The position numbers and the translations under genes are program-made. The notes beneath the pieces were generated by a model that was given only the letters and a program-made list of their open reading frames with translations, did not search any database and had not been told where the DNA came from. DNA of 64,000 nucleotides. Origin: Alistipes sp. Zagget8 (GTDB taxonomy: Bacteria; Bacteroidota; Bacteroidia; Bacteroidales; Rikenellaceae). Positions 55,587-62,998 of this stretch are shown here, one piece after another (positions within the stretch are counted from its first letter, which is position 1; each line of letters opens with the position of its first letter). The stretch lies in assembly GCA_001941065.1 (NCBI GenBank), contig MSHJ01000009.1, positions 192,810-256,809 of the forward strand. Reading direction: 5' to 3'.

Positions 55587-56921
55587 TTATTCCTGTTTGC
55601 CCATGGCCTGTTCCATCATCTTCTGCTGGAATTCGGTTGCCAGACGCATGTACTCCGCCATGTCGCCCCGCATCATCGCCTCCTGCATTTTGGTCTGCAT
55701 CTCGGCGACCTGCGACTCCATGGACGAAGCCAGCTGCTGCATCTGTTCGGCGGCTCCGGCCATCGCCTCGGACAGCCCGGCCAGCGCGTCGCCTCCCTCC
55801 TCGTCATCGGCGTCCAGTTCGCCTTCCATGATGTTGTCCAGCGCTTCGTAAAGGATTTCCGAAGCCTCTTCCATCGGCTTTCCGGCCGAACGTTCGAGGG
55901 CCCGCGACACGAGGGCGTTCAGGTCGTCCTGCACGTCGTTGTAGAAATACATCTCGTAGAACTTGTAGAGGATGCGCACGGCGCTGCGTTCGTAATTCTC
56001 GGCCTGAATCGCCTCGGTGGCCTCGCGGTAAACATCCTTCATGTTCTCCTGCACGTTGTTGAGCGACGAACGGCGTTTGGTCGAGATCAGCGTGTCGACG
56101 AAATAGAGGTCCCGTGCCAGTTCCTCGCGCGGCGCTGCGAGCAGTTTTTCGAGATACGCCTTGCCTTTGGCCACCAGTTCGGCCACGGGCAGCTCCTTGT
56201 CCATGTCGTCCACGGCCTTCTCCAGCTCGTTCATCAGCTGTCCCTGCGGGTGGGCGACGTAGGCGATTTTGTAGAGCGCCGTGTCGAGCACGTTCCAGGC
56301 ATAGCCGTAGCGGCGTTCGTTGCCGTATTCGGTCACGGCGTCGATCGTCTCGCGGCAGATCTGGCGGACGGCCTCGCAGATGCGGTCGGTCTCCTCGGCC
56401 GGATAGGGGGTGATGCGGGGTTCGTAGCTCCGCCTGGCCCCGAATTTCGAACAGAACTCGTCGTCGTAACGGTCGCCGACGTGGCAGATGTTGCGCAGCA
56501 CGAAATAGAGCTTGTACGGATGGCTCTGCGCCATGGCGCATTCGTACTCCATTTTCAGCAGGTCGCCCTCCTTGCGGAAGCGGGGCAGCATGAGGCGGTT
56601 GATGTTCAGGTCGGCGACCTGCCGCAGCATCGCTACGCGGCCCTTCTCGGGAATCTCGAGGAAATCGGCGCTGATGAGCATCCGTCCGTCGGCGATCCGG
56701 ATGTTTACCAGTATCGAGCCGTGGGGAATGCGGAACTCCGTGCCGTCGGCGTTGCCGTATTTGGCCCGGAACCCGGGATTCAGATGGTCGAGCAGCAGGT
56801 GGAAGGCCTCGAGGTGCTTGCCCTCGCCGTAGCGCTCCACGCTCTGCTCGAGGAGCTCCGTATTGACCTTGCTCTGGGTCGAGTCGAGTACGGGGGTTAC
56901 GAAAATCGGTGTCTGTTTCAT
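55587..56921 (-). CDS. YbjN-like helical protein of unknown function
   Basis: 444 aa, no signal peptide. The N-terminal 150 residues (LEQSVERYGEGKHLEAFHLL; FRIPHGSILVNIRIADGRML; NINRLMLPRFRKEGDLLKME) resemble YbjN/CesT-like folds. The middle is helical. The C-terminal 65 residues are acidic, then Met/Gln-rich and probably coiled. I do not recognise a named family. Ten bases separate it from the lipoprotein gene upstream and 21 from the protease downstream, so the three form one operon. Confidence 0.72.
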   Translation of the reverse strand: MKQTPIFVTPVLDSTQSKVNTELLEQSVERYGEGKHLEAFHLLLDHLNPGFRAKYGNADGTEFRIPHGSILVNIRIADGRMLISADFLEIPEKGRVAMLRQVADLNINRLMLPRFRKEGDLLKMEYECAMAQSHPYKLYFVLRNICHVGDRYDDEFCSKFGARRSYEPRITPYPAEETDRICEAVRQICRETIDAVTEYGNERRYGYAWNVLDTALYKIAYVAHPQGQLMNELEKAVDDMDKELPVAELVAKGKAYLEKLLAAPREELARDLYFVDTLISTKRRSSLNNVQENMKDVYREATEAIQAENYERSAVRILYKFYEMYFYNDVQDDLNALVSRALERSAGKPMEEASEILYEALDNIMEGELDADDEEGGDALAGLSEAMAGAAEQMQQLASSMESQVAEMQTKMQEAMMRGDMAEYMRLATEFQQKMMEQAMGKQE

Positions 56922-56931
56922 GGGTCGGTAT

Positions 56932-57573
56932 TTAGTTGTCTTCGATGGAGAGGCTTCCGTCGGGGTTGACGGTCGCTTTCCCCTCGTAATAAATGATCGA
57001 TGTCTTGCCGGCGCTGCTCTCGGTCTCCTTGCCGTCCTCGGTGAAGCGGATCGTGAACGTCGTGTTCTGCCGGCCCATCACCTTGTTCCGGTTGTAGTGC
57101 TCCATGCCGGCCGGAACCTCTTCCTCGATGTCGTAGCGGCCCACCGACTTGAACGTGTGTCCTTCGGGCAGCATCGTCTTGGCTTCGGCGATCTGCGCGG
57201 CGATGGTCTCGGGCGAGAGCTTGCCGAGGTCGATGCCTACGGTGGTCTCGTATTTCGGGGACTCGAACACGCTCTGCACCTCGCGCAGGTCCGTGGGGTC
57301 CATTCCCGCGAGGTAGTAACTCTGCGAGAAAGCCTGATCGTCCTTGTTGACCATCTTCACGGTGACCAACCCGAGGTTGTTCGACAGCTCTTCCATTTCG
57401 ATAAAGCTGACCGCGTAAATCTTGAACCGCTCGGCGTCCACGCTCTTTTTGGTCAGTTCGATGGCCTTGGCGTAACTTTCCGCCTTATCGGCGGGATTGC
57501 CGGTAAGCGCATTGCAGGAGACGGCGCACAAGGCCGCGATAGCCGTAATCAGGCTGAAGAAATTCTTTTGCAT
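56932..57573 (-). CDS. Lipoprotein, first gene of the protease operon
   Basis: 213 aa. Lipobox LCAVSC (cysteine at about 20) after a hydrophobic N-terminus. The mature part has one recognisable motif-free alpha/beta domain (IYAVSFIEMEELSNNLGLVT; GIDLGKLSPETIAAQIAEAK). Family unknown. The ATG at 57573 is preferred over one at 57588, because a TATCTTTG -7 element ends at 57586. It leads the operon with the YbjN-like protein and the cytoplasmic protease. Confidence 0.7.
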   Translation of the reverse strand: MQKNFFSLITAIAALCAVSCNALTGNPADKAESYAKAIELTKKSVDAERFKIYAVSFIEMEELSNNLGLVTVKMVNKDDQAFSQSYYLAGMDPTDLREVQSVFESPKYETTVGIDLGKLSPETIAAQIAEAKTMLPEGHTFKSVGRYDIEEEVPAGMEHYNRNKVMGRQNTTFTIRFTEDGKETESSAGKTSIIYYEGKATVNPDGSLSIEDN

Positions 57574-57585
57574 GGTATATGAATT

Positions 57586-57593
57586 CAAAGATA
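57586..57593 (-). promoter_or_regulatory. Promoter -7 element of the protease operon
   Basis: Minus-strand TATCTTTG (TAnnTTTG), 12 bases before the lipoprotein ATG. Confidence 0.6.
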
Positions 57594-57672
57594 AGAAAAT
57601 TCGGTCATATTGTACCGGAAGCGGGCTCTTTTTTCCCGTTTCGATGGATTTTTCGCAGGAGTGACGGATCGT

Positions 57673-58128
57673 TTATTTGCCGAGCAGGGCGCGGAAATCT
57701 TCGTAGGCTTCCTGGTTTTCGAAAAAGTCGGTGCGCAGGATGATGTGGTCGTCGACGGTCTTGATCTTGCATTCGTCCTCTTCCTCGTCGTACTTGACCC
57801 ACTCGATGTCCGTGATGTTGAACTGCCCCTGTTCGATCTTGTCCTTCTTCACCACGGGATAGGTCACCAGGTCGCCGTCGACAGTGATCGAGCCGCCCTG
57901 GGCGGCCAGCACGCGGGCTTTGCGGATTTCCAGCAGCGTGAAGATCAGCAGGGCGGCGCCTCCGACCACGAAGATCACGGTGACGGCCGTGGGGCCGAGG
58001 ATGCGCATGCGGCCGATGCGGATGCCGAAGGGCGCGATGAGGGGGAATACGATCATGAAGAGTGCGATTCCGATCGTCGTGAGTTTGCTCATGACCGGGC
58101 TTGCCGGCGTGTAATTGAATGTTTTCAT
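57673..58128 (-). CDS. Small membrane protein with PH-like domain
   Basis: 151 aa. Two membrane helices (about 15-35 and 48-66), then a beta-rich soluble domain (KARVLAAQGGSITVDGDLVT; FNITDIEWVKYDEEEDECKI; DDHIILRTDFFENQEAYEDF) that looks like a bacterial PH-like domain. Function unknown. It has its own promoter with a palindrome over the -33 area, next to a TetR gene. Confidence 0.65.
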   Translation of the reverse strand: MKTFNYTPASPVMSKLTTIGIALFMIVFPLIAPFGIRIGRMRILGPTAVTVIFVVGGAALLIFTLLEIRKARVLAAQGGSITVDGDLVTYPVVKKDKIEQGQFNITDIEWVKYDEEEDECKIKTVDDHIILRTDFFENQEAYEDFRALLGK

Positions 58129-58152
58129 CTGTGTTTGGGTGACTTGGGTTAT

Positions 58153-58169
58153 GCCCGGGTGTGCCGGGC
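58153..58169. promoter_or_regulatory. Palindrome in the leader
   Basis: GCCCGG (58153-58158) and CCGGGC (58164-58169) around GTGTG, between the promoter and the ATG at 58128. Could be an RNA hairpin or operator. Confidence 0.4.
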
Positions 58170-58174
58170 GAGTA

Positions 58175-58182
58175 CAAATATA
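58175..58182 (-). promoter_or_regulatory. Promoter -7 element for the PH-like membrane protein
   Basis: Minus-strand TATATTTG (TAnnTTTG), 46 bases before the ATG. Confidence 0.6.
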
Positions 58183-58198
58183 GCAAAAACGGGGATTG

Positions 58199-58220
58199 AA
58201 AGTATATGATTGTATACTTT
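58199..58220. promoter_or_regulatory. Palindromic candidate TetR operator
   Basis: AAAGTATA (58199-58206), TGATTG, TATACTTT (58213-58220): perfect 8-bp arms. The site covers the expected -33 position of the promoter at 58175-58182 and lies between that promoter and the TetR gene, which fits a repressor binding site (inference). Confidence 0.5.
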
Positions 58221-58261
58221 TTTAGGCAAAAAACAGCCTTGTTTTTGCAACCGGCTGTCAC

Positions 58262-58862
58262 TCAGGCACGGATCAGGCCGTACAGACAGCGGAACTGACG
58301 GTAGAGATGTTCGAGGTCGAGACCGTTGAGGAATGCCTGTTCGAACGAAAGACCGAAATGAATCTGATGGAAGAGCCCCGCGGTGAGGCGGACGTCGATT
58401 CCCGGGCGCAGTTCGCCGCTTTCGGCCGCTTGTTCCACGGCCTGCTGCCAGTATGCCTGGGTCAGCTGCATCAGGGCCCGGAATTTCCGTTCTGCTCCGG
58501 GATAGTACTGGCGAACCTGCATCATGAAATTGAGGTAGTAGATGTTCAGCGCGACGTCGCCCCCCCTTGCATAGCGCCAGCAGTTGCGCCATAGTCCGCC
58601 TTACGCCTTCTATATACCGTTCGATGAACTCGGTCAGCGTACCGTCCGTGTCTGTGAATTTGTTTTCGGGGGTCTGTATTTCGAAGACGTAGCGGTCGGC
58701 GACGGCCATGAATACGGCTTGTTTGTTGGGGAAATAGTGGTGTATGCCCATGCGCGAAAGTCCGCAGGCACGGGACAGTTCGGTGATGGTCGCCCTTTCG
58801 TAGTTCTTGGAAACGAATACGGTGAAGCAGTTTTGCAGAATTTCATCGCGGTTGGTTTTCAT
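58262..58862 (-). pseudogene. TetR-family regulator, frameshifted at a G7 tract
   Basis: The N-terminal helix-turn-helix is intact (ATITELSRACGLSRMGIHHY and FPNKQAVFMAVADRYV). At C7 (58560-58566; G7 on the coding strand) the frame changes. With six bases the protein continues as CKGGDVALNIYYLNFMMQVR into the open frame ending LYGLIRA, giving 199 aa. As it stands, the product would have the DNA-binding part but a scrambled ligand domain. The ATG at 58862 is preferred. A palindrome downstream may be its operator. Phase variation, mutation or sequence error are all possible. Confidence 0.85.
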
Positions 58863-58911
58863 GGCGCTCCGGGTAGATGTCGCAACGAAAATACGAAAAA
58901 ATCCGGAAAAC

Positions 58912-58945
58912 AAAAAAGACCGCCTTTTCGGGGGCGGCCTTTTTT
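58912..58945. terminator. Bidirectional terminator after the glycan-locus genes
   Basis: CCGCC (58920-58924) and GGCGG (58933-58937), extended by one mismatch to further pairs, with A6 before and T6 after. It ends the minus-strand operon coming from 60-64 kb. Confidence 0.75.
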
Positions 58946-58956
58946 GTGTGATTTTT

Positions 58957-60069
58957 CTATTCGAGGATCATGCCCATCGGTACGCGGAGAAACACGGGTC
59001 GGTAGGTCGAAACGTCCAGATAAGGTTTTTGCAGGTTGTAGCTGTTGATATTGTAGCAGATCAGCAGTTCGTTCGCTTCGTTGATGAACTGCGGGTGCGC
59101 TATGGCATTGTAGGTGAACAGTTCGCGGTCGTTGTCCTGTTCGGTGGTGACATAGAGCAGCTGTTTGTTCCGCCACGGTCCCACGGGCGTATCGGCGATG
59201 TAGGAGTAGATGTCGCCCGCCTGCTGCGCCCGGCGCTGCGTGACCAGTACATAGACGTCGCCGTGCCTGAATACCGAGAACTGCTCCGAAACGGGTACGT
59301 CGAGACCCTGGCAGGCGGCTGCCGCGGCCGGATCGGTGCTCCAGCCCTTGCCGTCGAAATACTCGTAGGGGCCCAGACCGTCGGTCGCTTCGTTGAACTT
59401 CGCCCGCGAAACGCACAGTTGTGCAGGGTCGTACCCGGCTCCCGAACGGGTTCCGTAGACATAGTACCAGTCGCCCTGTCTCATCACGCAGTGTCCCCAG
59501 TGGATCGGGCACTGGTCGTCGTAAATCTCTTCGATCGATTTGACGCTGTAATCCGTCATGTCGATCTTCACGACGTCCGTGCCGTCGAAGCGGAAACCCC
59601 ACTGGCCCTCACCGCCCTGGTAGAACTTTGTCATGAAGAGATGGAGCGTATTGCCGCGCTGGAAGCCGTGTCCGGGCCAGTACCAGTAGACGTACTGTGA
59701 GGTTGCGGCTTCGAGGGGCGTGCAGAGCGATTGGGGTGCTTCGGGCGTGCCGCCGTAATAGGCTCCCAGGTATTTGCTGTCGGCGCTGATGTGGATGAGC
59801 GAGTTGTTGATCATCTCGTAACTGAAATCGCGTTTTCCGCCGACGACCTCGCCGAGGAAGCAGTCGCCGGTCATGAAGAGCGAACTGCCGTCGTCGAGCA
59901 GGATCGAGATCGTGCCGTCGGAACCCGTCACTCCGTTCGAATCGGGTGAGTAAAGCGTTGTGAATCGCGTGTCTACGTGTACGGAGGGTGCTTCCACCGG
60001 GCTGTTCGAGCCGCAGGATACGGCCGCCAGCAGGGTGGGTAGTGTCAAAAGTCTCAGGATTTTCATCAT
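58957..60069 (-). CDS. DUF4185-like beta-propeller lipoprotein
   Basis: 370 aa. A lipobox (AAVSC, cysteine at about 19) follows a short hydrophobic N-terminus. The mature part has repeated Trp/Tyr/Gly-rich strands (GSDGTISILLDDGSSLFMTG; HWGHCVMRQGDWYYVYGTRS; FRHGDVYVLVTQRRAQQAG; TPVGPWRNKQLLYVTTEQD), as in five-bladed propeller glycoside-hydrolase-like proteins. DUF4185 is suggested but not certain; GH43/117-type folds are alternatives. It is the last gene of the glycan operon and should be on the cell surface. Confidence 0.68.
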   Translation of the reverse strand: MMKILRLLTLPTLLAAVSCGSNSPVEAPSVHVDTRFTTLYSPDSNGVTGSDGTISILLDDGSSLFMTGDCFLGEVVGGKRDFSYEMINNSLIHISADSKYLGAYYGGTPEAPQSLCTPLEAATSQYVYWYWPGHGFQRGNTLHLFMTKFYQGGEGQWGFRFDGTDVVKIDMTDYSVKSIEEIYDDQCPIHWGHCVMRQGDWYYVYGTRSGAGYDPAQLCVSRAKFNEATDGLGPYEYFDGKGWSTDPAAAAACQGLDVPVSEQFSVFRHGDVYVLVTQRRAQQAGDIYSYIADTPVGPWRNKQLLYVTTEQDNDRELFTYNAIAHPQFINEANELLICYNINSYNLQKPYLDVSTYRPVFLRVPMGMILE

Positions 60070-60097
60070 AGAGCGGTTTTTAATGGTGTTCGTTCAT

Positions 60098-61528
60098 TCA
60101 TTGCCAGTCGTCGGTTCGGAACGAGGAGGCCGGAAGCCCCTCGGTATTGTAGAGCGAACCGTCGACGTAGTTCGTGTAGCCGTAGCGCACGGCGACGGGT
60201 TCGGGAACCTCGTCGCTCCAGACTTCCAGCCCTTCGTTGCCCCAGAATGCCGGCACGATCCGGGCTTCGGCGGGGCGGAAGACGCGGTCGTTGCCGGCGA
60301 CCTCGAATCCCGAAGGCCGTTTTCCGAAGAACGAGAGTCCGTTGGGGGCGTAATCGAATTTCAGGCAGGCGCGTTCGTCCCGCACCTCCATCGAGCGGAA
60401 CTCCGGACCGCGGCATCCGAAGGCCGGATGGCCGTAGTCGCGGTTCAGCGCCCAGTAGGCGAGCCGTTCGCCGACCACCTCCTTGCGGGCGGGGTGAATC
60501 ACGTCGCGCTCCCCGACGTCGAGCGTTACGGCCATACCCGTATGGGGCACCGTGCGCATCACGTCGAGCTGCGCTTCGCGCAGTTCCGCGGAGTTGGCGC
60601 CTGGATGCTCGTAGGGTGCGATCTGCACGAAATAGAAGGGCATCTCCGGATTGCGGAAATAGCCGCGCCACGCTTCGATCAGCCGTGTGAAAAGTTCGCG
60701 GTACTGCCGCGGACGGGCGACATTCGATTCGCCCTGATACCAGATCACGCCTTTGACGCTCATCGGCAGCAGCGGTGCGAGCATCCGGTTGTAGAGCACC
60801 GTCGGCAGGACGGCATACCAGACGGGGTCGGTCTTTGCGGGCGTGAGCTCCAGGTCGAAGCCTCCGAATCGCTCCAGTTCGGTGCGGTCCAGCCATGCCT
60901 CGGCCGTCGAGCCGCCGTGCGCCGACTGCACGAGGCCGATCGGGATGCCGGTCACCTCGTGGATTTTCTCGCCGAAGACATACCCCACGACGCTGAACTC
61001 CTTTACGTGCTCCGGATCTGCCGGGCCCCAGGCGCCGTTGATGCGCAGCGTATCGCTCGGGGCCAACGCATAGCCGTTCTCCACGCGGAACAGCCGTATG
61101 CCCGGACGGTTGCTGCGGAGCAGTATCCGCTGCGCATCCTCGACCGGCTGGTCGGGATTGCCGCGAAAACTCATCTGCATATTGCTCTGCCCGCCGACGA
61201 ACCAGACGTCGCCGATGAGGATGTCGGTCAGCTCCAGCCGTTCCCGGCCGCTCTCCACCGTCAGCGTCCGGGGCTCGTATCCGGCTTCGGGTGTCCGCAG
61301 GCTCACCGACCAGCGGCCCCGGGTGTCGGCGACGGCTTCGGGCCGCACTTTCGTCCAGCTCGCCCGGACGCGCACCTGGGCGCCGGGACGGGCCTCTCCC
61401 CACAGTTCCACGTCGGCCTGCTGCTGGAGCACCATGCCCGAGGCGAAGACGGGCGGCAGTCCGAGGCCCTGCGCGCCGGCTGAGGACGCGCAGAGCCCGA
61501 ACAGAACGACCAGGATCAGACGTTTCAT
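60098..61528 (-). CDS. Sialate O-acetylesterase
   Basis: 476 aa with a signal peptide (KRLILVVLFGLCASSAGAQ). The SASA-type SGNH domain has catalytic S115 in FVGGQSNMQMS, WYQGESNVARP, and a His/Asp region DVGERDVIHPARKEVVG. It removes O-acetyl groups from sialic acids or similar sugars on host glycans. Two short gaps (28 and 4 bases) place it in the operon between the beta-propeller and the DUF4961-like lipoproteins. Confidence 0.88.
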   Translation of the reverse strand: MKRLILVVLFGLCASSAGAQGLGLPPVFASGMVLQQQADVELWGEARPGAQVRVRASWTKVRPEAVADTRGRWSVSLRTPEAGYEPRTLTVESGRERLELTDILIGDVWFVGGQSNMQMSFRGNPDQPVEDAQRILLRSNRPGIRLFRVENGYALAPSDTLRINGAWGPADPEHVKEFSVVGYVFGEKIHEVTGIPIGLVQSAHGGSTAEAWLDRTELERFGGFDLELTPAKTDPVWYAVLPTVLYNRMLAPLLPMSVKGVIWYQGESNVARPRQYRELFTRLIEAWRGYFRNPEMPFYFVQIAPYEHPGANSAELREAQLDVMRTVPHTGMAVTLDVGERDVIHPARKEVVGERLAYWALNRDYGHPAFGCRGPEFRSMEVRDERACLKFDYAPNGLSFFGKRPSGFEVAGNDRVFRPAEARIVPAFWGNEGLEVWSDEVPEPVAVRYGYTNYVDGSLYNTEGLPASSFRTDDWQ

Positions 61529-61532
61529 GGGA

Positions 61533-62501
61533 CTATTTGTCGTTCTCGGGGAATGAGAACTCTTCGCCGTCAGGCATCTTTACCTCGATGCTTTTGTCGG
61601 CGTTGACCATGTAGAAGCTGACGTTGTCGATCTTCACGCCTGCCGGGACGCCGAAGAACTCGTGCGGATAGAGGTAAAGCATCCACTTGTCCTTCCCGTT
61701 TTTGGCCATCAGCGTCTTGGCGCCCACCTCGTCGACAACGGCCTCCTGCGTTTCGCCGTTGTAGGAGGCGCGTGCCATCAGGTAGACCTTGTCGGCGCCT
61801 TTCAGGGGTGAATCCTCGCCGTCGACCTGGATCGTCGCGTCGTATTTGATCGCCACGATATCCTCCCACGTGAAGGCTTCGGGCGAAATGGAGCACATCT
61901 TGGGCAGCGTGTAGTCGATGGTGGCGTTGCTGCCGCCGGTGGTCTCGAACGGCTGCTCGTGAAGCAGGTAGTACTGTGCGTCGTCGTGCACGCCGTCCTG
62001 CGTGTTGCCGATGAAGTAGGCGAGGTTGGTTTTGAGGTTCTCGCTTCCTGTGGTGAACCGGACGGTGACCGTTCCCGTGAACTGGTCGTTAGGACCCCAG
62101 TTGTGGTCGGTCGTGGCGATGAAGGCCACCCACTCCACGGGTTCGTAATTGCCTTTCAGCCCGATGCGCGATTTCAGCGCTGCAGACCACGGGCCGCCGG
62201 TTTTGGGCTCCTTGTCGGTGCCCACAGCGAGACGCATCTCCTTCGTTCCGGAGCCGTCGCTGGTCGTGTAGGTGACAACGGCGTTTTCGGCCATTTTCCA
62301 CGCCGTGGGGGCCAGTATGGCGACCACGGGGGTCGTGCGGATGTCGATGTCCTTGTTTACCTCGATCCTGACGTCGAACGTGGCGTCGACGCCGGTGTTT
62401 ACGGGGGCCGTTGCGGGGTGGTTGATGGCGAGGAACTCCATGCATCCCGCGACGATGGCCGCCAGTGCGGCGATCGTCAGGTATCTGTAATAGCGTTTCA
62501 T
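61533..62501 (-). CDS. DUF4961-like surface lipoprotein
   Basis: 322 aa. Lipobox IVAGC (C20). The mature part has beta-sandwich character (ATFDVRIEVNKDIDIRTTPV; FTGTVTVRFTTGSENLKTNL; YLYPHEFFGVPAGVKIDNVS). It resembles the DUF4961 proteins that occur with DUF5004 in glycan-utilisation loci; I am not certain of the family. Probably binds glycan or supports the surface complex. Eleven bases after the smaller lipoprotein gene. Confidence 0.6.
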   Translation of the reverse strand: MKRYYRYLTIAALAAIVAGCMEFLAINHPATAPVNTGVDATFDVRIEVNKDIDIRTTPVVAILAPTAWKMAENAVVTYTTSDGSGTKEMRLAVGTDKEPKTGGPWSAALKSRIGLKGNYEPVEWVAFIATTDHNWGPNDQFTGTVTVRFTTGSENLKTNLAYFIGNTQDGVHDDAQYYLLHEQPFETTGGSNATIDYTLPKMCSISPEAFTWEDIVAIKYDATIQVDGEDSPLKGADKVYLMARASYNGETQEAVVDEVGAKTLMAKNGKDKWMLYLYPHEFFGVPAGVKIDNVSFYMVNADKSIEVKMPDGEEFSFPENDK

Positions 62502-62512
62502 CTTCGGTTCGT

Positions 62513-62977
62513 TTATTGGTTTTCGCTCTCGTCCCCGACGGGCAGGAGCTGGTACTCGTATTGGTTCGAAGGCGCTCCCAGCTTGAACGGGAAGGTGACT
62601 AGGCGGTCGCGCGTCATGTAGCAGATCACCTCGCCGGTCTCCTTTTCGCGGATCTCATAGGGGCTTTTGGCGGTGTGGATCTCCCACTCCACGTCCACAT
62701 ATTCCTTCCCGGTCACGCGGAACGGCGCTTCGGCCTGCGTGAAGGTTAGCCGTGAGGGCTCTCCGTTCTTGTAGCTCAGCGTCAGTTCCACACCGTCGAA
62801 GAAGCTGAAATAGGGCTTCACGTCGGTTTCGTTCTGCATTACCTTGTCGATTTTGAAGACCAGCGTTTTGTCGCCCATGGCCAGTGCGGGGTAGTCCTTG
62901 CCGCTCTCCAGCTCGTTGGTGCAACTTGCCGTGAGGAGGCTCAGCGCGGTTATCAGGAAAACAAGCGGTGTTTTCAT
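62513..62977 (-). CDS. DUF5004-like surface lipoprotein
   Basis: 154 aa. Lipobox LTASC (C19), then a compact beta-rich domain (VFKIDKVMQNETDVKPYFSF; EWEIHTAKSPYEIREKETGE). It resembles DUF5004 proteins of SusCD-type loci. Only the general character is clear. It lies between the GH92 gene and the DUF4961-like gene. Confidence 0.55.
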   Translation of the reverse strand: MKTPLVFLITALSLLTASCTNELESGKDYPALAMGDKTLVFKIDKVMQNETDVKPYFSFFDGVELTLSYKNGEPSRLTFTQAEAPFRVTGKEYVDVEWEIHTAKSPYEIREKETGEVICYMTRDRLVTFPFKLGAPSNQYEYQLLPVGDESENQ

Positions 62978-62998
62978 GTCGGTAGTTTTTGGATGTTG

